This document shows, piece after piece, positions 1-4,065 of a DNA stretch of 8,296 bases. This DNA is from Sphingomonas sp. Its GTDB lineage: Bacteria; Pseudomonadota; Alphaproteobacteria; Sphingomonadales; Sphingomonadaceae. A program made the position numbers and the translations under genes. The stretch covers positions 1 through 8,296 of the forward strand of contig JAICXF010000067.1 in the NCBI GenBank assembly GCA_025981625.1, in the 5' to 3' direction. Numbering within the stretch: the stretch's first letter is position 1; the number at the start of each line of letters is the position of its first letter. The notes beneath the pieces are model-generated. The model was not told the DNA's origin and searched no databases. It was given only the letters and a program-made list of their open reading frames with translations.

Positions 1-755
1 GGCCGGTCGCCGAGCTGCTCGGCAAGGTGGTCGGCGAGGCCGCCGGGGAACTGGAACACGGCGGTTTCAGGCACTTCGGCCGACGTCAGCGACGGATCGC
101 AGCGCCAGCGGATCTCGACGCCAGCAAAGAGGTAGGCCTTCGACCGGGCGAGCTTGTAAAGGCGCTGGGGCGAGAAGGTGGCGTCGGCGCCGAAGATCTC
201 CGGGTCGGGCGTGAAGGTGACCGACGTGCCGCGGCGGTTGGGCGCGGCGCCGACCGTCTCCAGCGGCGTGGTCGCGATGCCCCTGGAGAATTTCTGGCGG
301 TAGAGCGTCCGATCCCGGGCGACCTCGATCACGGTCTCGGTCGACAGCGCGTTGACCACGCTCACCCCAACCCCGTGAAGCCCGCCCGACGTGGCATAGG
401 CCTTGCCGTCGAACTTCCCGCCCGAGTGGAGCGTGGTCATGATCACTTCGAGCGCCGACTTGCCCGGGTATTTCGGATGCGGATCGACCGGGATTCCGCG
501 GCCGTTGTCGATGACGGTCAGCCGGTTTCCCGTGCCGAGCTCGACCTCGATCCGGCTGGCGTGGCCGGCGACCGCTTCGTCCATCGAATTGTCGATGACC
601 TCGGCGGCGAGGTGGTGGAGCGCCCGCTCGTCGGTCCCGCCGATGTACATGCCCGGCCGCCGGCGGACCGGCTCGAGCCCCTCCAGGACCTCGATGGCGG
701 AAGCGTCGTAGCTGTCGGGGATGGGGGAAGCGGAGGACGAGAAAAGGTCGGACAT
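1..755 (-). CDS. parE: DNA topoisomerase IV subunit B (ParE), N-terminal part, truncated by window edge
   Basis: ParE is the ATPase subunit of topoisomerase IV, which with ParC unlinks replicated chromosomes in the cytoplasm. About 251 residues are visible; the family is normally about 630-700, so the transducer end and TOPRIM domain lie outside the window. The GHKL (Bergerat) ATP-binding fold is clear: EVIDNSMDEA (residues 52-61, with the Mg-binding Asn55), DNGRGIP (83-89), the lid motif GGLHGVG (124-130) and RRGTSVTF (174-181). The opening YDASAIEVLEGLEPVRRRPG (residues 16-35) is typical of ParE/GyrB. ParE rather than GyrB is preferred because of PVDPHPKYPGKSALEVIMTTLHSGGKF-type wording (89-115), but the two are close paralogues. 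The start is the ATG at 755-753. It has no clear Shine-Dalgarno, and a predicted promoter lies only a few bases upstream. Confidence 0.93.
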   Translation of the reverse strand, partial: MSDLFSSSASPIPDSYDASAIEVLEGLEPVRRRPGMYIGGTDERALHHLAAEVIDNSMDEAVAGHASRIEVELGTGNRLTVIDNGRGIPVDPHPKYPGKSALEVIMTTLHSGGKFDGKAYATSGGLHGVGVSVVNALSTETVIEVARDRTLYRQKFSRGIATTPLETVGAAPNRRGTSVTFTPDPEIFGADATFSPQRLYKLARSKAYLFAGVEIRWRCDPSLTSAEVPETAVFQFPGGLADHLAEQLGDR

Positions 756-764
756 GTGCAAGCG

Positions 765-794
765 GGTATAGGGCGCGGATTCGTCGGGTGCCAA
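765..794 (-). promoter_or_regulatory. Candidate parE promoter with GANTC site in the spacer
   Basis: On the minus strand a -35 element TTGGCA (794-789) is followed after 18 bp by TATACC (770-765), a 5/6 and 4/6 match to sigma70. The predicted start of transcription is near 758, only about 3 bases before the parE ATG at 755, so the message would be almost leaderless. A GATTC site (778-782, GANTC class) sits between the two elements, around -20 to -24. In Caulobacter, GcrA-dependent sigma70 promoters carry CcrM-methylated GANTC sites in this zone, and a gcrA gene is present at 4066-4716. The promoter is a sequence match only. Confidence 0.45.
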
Positions 795-813
795 GCTTGG
801 CGCCCGGCGTTTT
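782..813 (+). repeat. 28-bp dyad symmetry followed by TTTT, between divergent genes
   Basis: Positions 782-795 and 796-809 form a near-perfect inverted repeat centred on CCAAGCTTGG. Twelve of fourteen pairs are Watson-Crick and the other two (784/807 and 789/802) are G-U wobbles in a plus-strand RNA. Read as a plus-strand RNA this gives an 11-bp stem with an AAGCTT loop and then TTTTCC, which looks like an intrinsic terminator. No plus-strand gene ends here. It also overlaps the candidate -35 of parE, so it may instead be an operator or may block antisense transcription from parE. Confidence 0.55.
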
Positions 814-875
814 CCACAGCTTGGAAGTCGCGGCTGTTGTGATACGAGCTTTCTCGGAAAAGCAGGGAGCGAGCG

Positions 876-1370
876 ATGACCCGCATGACAGTGGCGTTCG
901 GTGCAATGGCGTTGGCTTTTGGCGCGGGAGCCGCGGTGGCTCAGCAGAATACTGGACCTTCGTCGGGGCCGCTCGGCGGATTTCGCGCACCTTCGAACAA
1001 TCCCGGCGCTGGTTCGGGGGAAATGCCCGGCTCGTTCGCCGGCGTCATCAACCAGCACCAGGCGAAGGGGGAAGTGAAGGGGCAATACGGCCTCGACCTC
1101 GCGCGGCGGATTGCCGAGGCGCAGCGGCTGGTCGACGCCACGAACCATGGCCGGGTGCTGACGGATAGCGACACCCGGCACATCCGCGACCTGATGCGCG
1201 AGGATTTCTTCGCGTGGCGCAAGCAATATGATCTGATGCCGGATCCTTACCGGGCAGAGCGCGACCGCTGGCTGCTCGACCCGGGCGCGCTCAGTCCCAA
1301 TGCCTGGGCCAAGCAGCGGCTCGACTGGCTCGAGGCGCAGCGCGACTGGATCCTCGCGCGCGGCGGGTGA
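876..1370 (+). CDS. Predicted secreted protein of unknown function (164 aa)
   Basis: I do not recognise the family. The first 22 residues form a standard Sec signal peptide: a short charged start (MTR), a hydrophobic stretch and an AVA/QQ cleavage site, so the mature protein should lie in the periplasm. It is followed by a Gly/Ser/Pro/Asn-rich stretch (about 24-50) and then a charged, tryptophan-rich, mainly helical domain (about 55-162), including FFAWRKQYDLMPDPYRAERDR-type wording near 115-135 and a run of Trp residues near the C-terminus. The ATG at 876 has a good ribosome binding site, AGGGAG at 864-869, six bases upstream. The gene is divergent from parE and 61 bp ahead of the toxin-antitoxin operon, which has its own promoter, so it is probably monocistronic. 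No terminator was seen after it. Confidence 0.8.
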   Translation: MTRMTVAFGAMALAFGAGAAVAQQNTGPSSGPLGGFRAPSNNPGAGSGEMPGSFAGVINQHQAKGEVKGQYGLDLARRIAEAQRLVDATNHGRVLTDSDTRHIRDLMREDFFAWRKQYDLMPDPYRAERDRWLLDPGALSPNAWAKQRLDWLEAQRDWILARGG

Positions 1371-1396
1371 CGGCAGCGTTCAGCGCGAGCGGCATC

Positions 1397-1432
1397 TTGG
1401 CAATCGAAGCGCCGGATGTTATAACAGGTGTA
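1397..1432 (+). promoter_or_regulatory. Near-consensus sigma70 promoter and operator palindrome of the TA operon
   Basis: TTGGCA (1397-1402), a 17-bp spacer and TATAAC (1420-1425) give 5/6 matches in both elements with ideal spacing. The predicted transcription start, about 7 bases past the -10, falls on or next to A1432, the A of the antitoxin ATG, implying a leaderless mRNA. A perfect 10-bp palindrome, TGTTATAACA (1417-1426), covers the -10. It is the natural candidate operator for autorepression by the AbrB-fold antitoxin or the toxin-antitoxin complex. AGGTG at 1426-1430 is only one base from the ATG, too close to serve as a Shine-Dalgarno. Confidence 0.7.
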
Positions 1433-1662
1433 TGAACAAGCGGCTGAAACTGATCCCGATCGGAAATTCCACGGGTGCCATCCTCCCCAAGGATGTGCTC
1501 GCAAGTCTGCGGGTTGAACAGGGTGACCAGTTATACCTGACCGAAGCATCTGACGGCAGCTTCAGGATCACCGCTTACGATCCGGAATTCGCGCGGCAGA
1601 TGGAACTCGCCGAAGAGATCATGCGCGAAGACCGCGACATCCTTCGAACACTGGCGAAGTGA
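1432..1662 (+). CDS. AbrB/MazE-family antitoxin, partner of the Doc-type toxin
   Basis: A 76-residue antitoxin. Residues 1-48 match the swapped-hairpin AbrB/MazE/SpoVT DNA-binding fold: KLIPIGNSTGAILPKDVLAS (6-25), then LRVEQGDQLYL and SFRIT. This domain binds DNA as a dimer and should repress its own promoter. Residues about 50-76 (FARQMELAEEIMREDRDILR and the LAK end) form a charged helical tail of the kind that neutralises Doc toxins, similar in role to the Phd C-terminus. The ATG at 1432 is the only sensible start: the reading frame extends upstream, but into the preceding gene and through the promoter, with no usable start codon. It overlaps the toxin gene by 4 bp (GTGA), so the two are translationally coupled. 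Antitoxin identity rests on domain plus gene order. Confidence 0.88.
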   Translation: MNKRLKLIPIGNSTGAILPKDVLASLRVEQGDQLYLTEASDGSFRITAYDPEFARQMELAEEIMREDRDILRTLAK

Positions 1663-2045
1663 CCGAATGGATCTGGGTGCGCGAGGATACAGTCCTTGCT
1701 GCACATGACCGGCAGCTTGCAGAGCATGGTGGACCGGATGGCCTGCGTAATGCGGCAGGATTGCAGTCAGCCTTGGCCCGGGCGACCAATCTTGCCGCTT
1801 ACGGAGAACCGGATGCAGCCGCTCTTGCAGCTGCCTACGCAGCCGGAATCGCGCGCAATCACCCTTTTGTCGATGGAAACAAGCGCACCGCGTGGATCGC
1901 GGCTCGATTGTTTCTCCGCATCAACGCGATCCGCCTCTCATACGTTCATGAAGAGGCCGCGGGCGTGATGCTTGCATTGGCGGCAGGGGACGTGACCGAA
2001 GAAGAGTTCGCCGAATGGCTGCGTGAGCGCGTCCAACGGCCTTGA
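1659..2045 (+). CDS. doc: Doc (death-on-curing) Fic-family toxin
   Basis: A 128-residue protein, the usual Doc length (P1 Doc is 126). The Fic core is intact: HPFVDGNKR at residues 68-76, with catalytic His68, Phe70, Asp72 and Asn74. The Lys75-Arg76 ending, in place of the Gly-Arg of AMPylating Fic enzymes, is the Doc signature. P1 Doc uses it to phosphorylate elongation factor Tu on a threonine and stop translation. The N-terminal WVREDTVLAAHDRQLAEHGG and GLRNAAGLQSALARA segments are also typical. It starts with GTG at 1659, overlapping the antitoxin stop as GTGA, an arrangement that ties toxin synthesis to antitoxin synthesis. By eye the codon use is somewhat less GC-rich than in neighbouring genes, which fits a mobile TA cassette. 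The stop codon lies inside the -35 element of the next promoter. All key residues are present, so activity is expected. Confidence 0.92.
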   Translation: MTEWIWVREDTVLAAHDRQLAEHGGPDGLRNAAGLQSALARATNLAAYGEPDAAALAAAYAAGIARNHPFVDGNKRTAWIAARLFLRINAIRLSYVHEEAAGVMLALAAGDVTEEEFAEWLRERVQRP

Positions 2046-2068
2046 AAACAGTCGCGTCCTGACCATCT
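2041..2068 (+). promoter_or_regulatory. Heat-shock (RpoH/sigma32) promoter for hsp20
   Basis: CTTGAAA (2041-2047), a 14-bp spacer and ACCATCT (2062-2068) match the sigma32 consensus CTTGAAA-N13-14-CCCATnT at 13 of the 13 or 14 defined positions apart from the first base of the -10. Transcription should start near 2075, giving a leader of about 128 nt before hsp20 at 2203. The -35 overlaps the stop codon of the Doc toxin gene, so the TA operon and hsp20 are packed against each other with no spare DNA. This is a strong pattern match in the expected place, not a measured start site. Confidence 0.75.
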
Positions 2069-2104
2069 GAGCCGCGCTGGACGCCATCCGGGTCCGGCGA
2101 GGTT

Positions 2105-2129
2105 CCCATCAAAGTACCACTTTGATGGG
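2105..2129 (+). promoter_or_regulatory. Leader hairpin I of hsp20: perfect 11-bp stem
   Basis: CCCATCAAAGT (2105-2115), a 3-nt loop and ACTTTGATGGG (2119-2129) pair perfectly over 11 bp. No T-run follows, so it is not a standard terminator for the TA operon. It lies in the predicted hsp20 leader as the first of three stem-loops. Confidence 0.6.
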
Positions 2130-2136
2130 TCCCCGA

Positions 2137-2173
2137 CGGGGCGAAAACGCCCGCCCGCGCGCGTTTCGCTCCG
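2137..2173 (+). promoter_or_regulatory. Leader hairpin II of hsp20: 13-bp stem with one bulged A
   Basis: Positions 2137-2150 pair with 2161-2173: CGGGGCG and AAACGC on the left with GCGTTT and CGCTCCG on the right, one A (2144) bulged and one G-U pair (2140/2170). The loop is ten GC-rich bases. A smaller alternative, GGGCG-AAAA-CGCCC (2139-2152), competes with it. It is the middle stem-loop of the predicted thermometer leader. Confidence 0.5.
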
Positions 2174-2177
2174 CCTG

Positions 2178-2196
2178 GTCGCTCATATTGGAGGAC
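2178..2196 (+). promoter_or_regulatory. ROSE-like RNA thermometer hairpin masking the hsp20 ribosome binding site
   Basis: GTCGCTC (2178-2184) pairs with GAGGAC (2191-2196) over six base pairs, leaving G2181 opposite no partner, with a six-base loop (ATATTG). The strand TCGCT (2179-2183) facing AGGA (2192-2195) is exactly the UYGCU/AGGA signature with an unpaired G that defines ROSE elements, known from small heat-shock genes of rhizobia and other proteobacteria. The stem covers the Shine-Dalgarno GGAGG (2190-2194) of hsp20, eight bases from the ATG at 2203. At low temperature the site should be closed; on heating it should melt and allow translation. Folding was done by hand. Confidence 0.72.
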
Positions 2197-2202
2197 AAGA
2201 TC

Positions 2203-2715
2203 ATGCGTAGTGCTTTCGACTTTGCGCCGTATCGGCGTTCCACCGTCGGTTTCGACCGGCTGTTCGACATGCTCGAAAATTCGAACCTCGGGCAGTCGCA
2301 GGAAAATTATCCCCCCTTCGACCTCGTGAAGAAGGGCGACAACGATTATTGCATCCAGCTCGCGGTCGCCGGGTTCACGCCGCAAGAGATCGACATCACG
2401 GCCCAGCAGAACGTGCTGATCGTCTCCGGGCGCAAGTCCGACGAGACCGACGAGAAGGGCGGTGACTTCATCTATCGCGGCATCGCCAACCGCTCGTTCG
2501 AGCGCCGCTTCGCGCTCGCCGATCATATCCAGGTTCGCGGAGCCGACCTCAAGGACGGGCTGCTGTCGATCGACCTCGTGCGCGAGATTCCGGAATCGAT
2601 GAAGCCCCGGAAGATCAGCATCGGCGGAACCGAAGGTCAGCAGCGCTCCGCCATCGGCGGTGGCGAGCAGCCTGCTTCGAAACAGACCGTCGATGCCGAG
2701 GCCGAGCACGCGTAA
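2203..2715 (+). CDS. Small heat-shock protein, Hsp20/IbpA type
   Basis: A 170-residue ATP-independent chaperone that holds unfolding cytoplasmic proteins until DnaK and ClpB can refold them. Residues about 38-140 form the alpha-crystallin domain: PFDLVKKGDNDYCIQLAVAG (38-57), the core YRGIANRSFERRFAL (91-105) and the family hallmark DGLLSIDL (118-125). A short IxI-type motif, KISIG (137-141), follows, then a polar tail ending HA. The N-terminus MRSAFDFAPYRRSTVGFDRLF resembles IbpA/HspA-class proteins (class A of rhizobia). The start is ATG 2203, which has GGAGG eight bases upstream; the in-frame ATG at 2122 lies in the structured leader and lacks a Shine-Dalgarno. Expression is predicted to be controlled twice, by the RpoH promoter at 2041-2068 and the ROSE-like hairpin at 2178-2196. 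An intrinsic terminator follows. Confidence 0.93.
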   Translation: MRSAFDFAPYRRSTVGFDRLFDMLENSNLGQSQENYPPFDLVKKGDNDYCIQLAVAGFTPQEIDITAQQNVLIVSGRKSDETDEKGGDFIYRGIANRSFERRFALADHIQVRGADLKDGLLSIDLVREIPESMKPRKISIGGTEGQQRSAIGGGEQPASKQTVDAEAEHA

Positions 2716-2740
2716 GCGGCTGGCAGCTTCGACGTTCATG

Positions 2741-2773
2741 AAGCCCTGGCGAGCAATGCTCGGCGGGGCTTTT
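2741..2773 (+). terminator. Intrinsic terminator of hsp20
   Basis: GCCCTGGCGAGC (2743-2754), loop AAT and GCTCGGCGGGGC (2758-2769) form a 12-position stem with one G-U pair and one G-G mismatch. It is followed by TTTT (2770-2773), and flanking A2741-A2742 can pair with T2770-T2771. It ends just before the stop codon of the convergent dioxygenase gene (2777-2775). On the minus strand it lies just downstream of that gene and could stop its transcript too, though the T-run on that side is weak. Confidence 0.75.
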
Positions 2774-2774
2774 C

Positions 2775-3914
2775 TTATGGATCGATGGCGCGCTTGCGGC
2801 CGGCCGGTTGCCAATATTGCTTCTTAAGGCCCAGCCGGTCGAGACCGTCGACGATGCGCGGCAGCCATTGGGCGCGCCGGATTGCAACAGGCGCGATCGA
2901 AAGCAGGTCGAGGCCGGTCCAGGGCACGAACGGCGTGCGCCGCGCGTAGGCCCAGATCTCGGCACGAACAGTCGGCCTGTCCGAGCTCCCGCGCGCGTGG
3001 AACCCGCAGGTGTCGATCACGACCAGGGTATTGGCGGGAACGGCAAAGCGGCGCGGCTGGGGGAGGTTGAGGCTCGGCAATTCCTCGGTTGTGACGCGCA
3101 AGGAGCCCCGCTGGGAAAGGCGGTCGCTTTTCGCGATGCCGATGCTGCGCGCTTGTTCCCACGCGATGCGCTCGGGCGTGAGGCGATGCGAGCCCGGCAC
3201 GTAAGTCAGCGGCCCCTGGTCGTCGGTCACATCGGTCAGGAACAGCCAGGCCTTCAGCGACGGATGAAACGTATCGGCGTGCAGCTCTAGTTGCGGGTCC
3301 GGAGCACCTGAAGCGTGCCCACTGACGATTGTCTGGAGGTAATAGAGCGGCTCGGCGCGCGTACTTGCGACATAAGCCAGAAGCGAGCGCCACGGCTTGC
3401 CGGCGATCAGGTCGCGAAGTTCCGGGACCGAGTGGAGGAGGGCGGGGCCGATGGGCACCCGGCGCGTAACCGCGTTTCCTTGCTGCTGCTGACGGGCATC
3501 GAACTCGTGGTTCAGCAACACATCGCGCAAACGCTCGAAGCAATCAGCCGGGAGGAAATCGCGCACCTCGACGAAACCGTCGCGGTCGAACTCCTTGCGC
3601 CACTCGGCGGGCACCGCCTTTGCCAGCCGCCGTCGTCTCGACCAGGCGATGGCGTGCGCAAGCTTCAGCCGAGCAACATGCAGCCCGCGGCGGTTCAGCG
3701 CCTCGGAACCAAGAATCGGATTGTCCGCGAAGCTCTTGGCGCCAGTAGCGACCGCCAGCAGCCAGAATGGCGCACGCCACCAGTCTAGGAGTGCGCGAAG
3801 CTTTAGCTTGCGGTCAGGCTGCGATTGGAGGGGAGAGTCGACCTCGTGCGCGGCTTCATGGCGGCTGCTCAGGAACACCACAGCGCTGATTTCACGAGCC
3901 GGGGCCTCGCACAA
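2775..3914 (-). CDS. PhyH-type Fe(II)/2-oxoglutarate dioxygenase
   Basis: A member of the phytanoyl-CoA dioxygenase (PhyH) superfamily, non-haem iron enzymes that hydroxylate a small molecule using 2-oxoglutarate and O2. Substrate unknown. Numbered from the longest start, the iron ligands are His212-x-Asp214 in LELHADTFHPSLKAWLFL and His306 in TCGFHARGSSD, with Arg318 (VRAEIW) as the likely 2-oxoglutarate ligand. GPLTYVPGSHRLTPERIAWE (235-254) is typical of the family. Residues 35-105 are an extra N-terminal segment. The start is uncertain: TTG at 3914 is the longest option, and GTG at 3881 or 3878 are alternatives; none has a clear Shine-Dalgarno, and no ATG exists in the frame. As a result the protein has no internal methionine at all. 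It lies downstream of gcrA on the same strand, separated by 151 bp with two REP-like hairpins, and converges on hsp20. Confidence 0.85.
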   Translation of the reverse strand: MCEAPAREISAVVFLSSRHEAAHEVDSPLQSQPDRKLKLRALLDWWRAPFWLLAVATGAKSFADNPILGSEALNRRGLHVARLKLAHAIAWSRRRRLAKAVPAEWRKEFDRDGFVEVRDFLPADCFERLRDVLLNHEFDARQQQQGNAVTRRVPIGPALLHSVPELRDLIAGKPWRSLLAYVASTRAEPLYYLQTIVSGHASGAPDPQLELHADTFHPSLKAWLFLTDVTDDQGPLTYVPGSHRLTPERIAWEQARSIGIAKSDRLSQRGSLRVTTEELPSLNLPQPRRFAVPANTLVVIDTCGFHARGSSDRPTVRAEIWAYARRTPFVPWTGLDLLSIAPVAIRRAQWLPRIVDGLDRLGLKKQYWQPAGRKRAIDP

Positions 3915-3941
3915 CCGTTATTCGGCGGAGCGAGCGCTAAC

Positions 3942-3970
3942 TCGTCATCCCCGCGAAAGCGGGGACCGAG
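3942..3970 (+). repeat. REP-like palindromic repeat, copy 1
   Basis: A 29-nt unit beginning TCGTCATCCCCGC, with a 7-bp stem (3948-3954 with 3959-3965) closed by a GAAA tetraloop. It is the mirror partner of copy 2 at 4027-4055, with three differences out of 29. Repeats with the same CGTCATyCCCGCGAAAGCGGG core are, to my knowledge, widespread in intergenic DNA of Proteobacteria, including sphingomonads. Confidence 0.7.
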
Positions 3971-3980
3971 GGATACAGAT

Positions 3981-4014
3981 GCCAGTGGCAGCTGGCAGAC
4001 TGCTCCCGCAGTCT
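3981..4014. repeat. Two small hairpins in the spacer between the REP-like copies
   Basis: GCCAG (3981-3985) pairs with CTGGC (3992-3996) around a six-base loop. Directly after it, AGACTGC (3997-4003) pairs with GCAGTCT (4008-4014) around TCCC. On the plus strand the second is followed by TTCTT, loosely terminator-like, but no plus-strand gene ends here. Together with the flanking copies the block looks like one composite repeat of about 114 bp. Confidence 0.5.
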
Positions 4015-4026
4015 TTCTTGGATGAA

Positions 4027-4055
4027 CTGGGTTCCCGCTTTCGCGGGAATGACGA
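4027..4055 (-). repeat. REP-like palindromic repeat, copy 2 (inverted)
   Basis: The reverse complement of 4027-4055 matches copy 1 at 26 of 29 positions. The stem is TTCCCGC/GCGGGAA with a GAAA tetraloop on the minus strand. Two of the three differences (C to T and G to A) fall on opposite sides of the same base pair, so pairing is kept. It ends 10 bp past the gcrA stop codon and may protect the 3' end of gcrA mRNA. Confidence 0.7.
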
Positions 4056-4065
4056 ATGGGCGCTC

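Noticed and set aside
27..842. Long plus-strand open frame (271 codons) over parE
   Set aside because: It is antisense to the well-supported parE reading frame, has no recognisable domain, and the frame is kept open by GC-rich codon structure.
1300..1431. Upstream extension of the antitoxin frame into the preceding gene
   Set aside because: It would overlap the 164-aa gene and read through the promoter; ATG 1432 gives the expected AbrB-type N-terminus.
2122..2202. Upstream in-frame extension of hsp20 starting at an ATG at 2122
   Set aside because: The ATG lies inside the 11-bp leader hairpin and has no Shine-Dalgarno; ATG 2203 has GGAGG at the right distance and gives the normal Hsp20 N-terminus.
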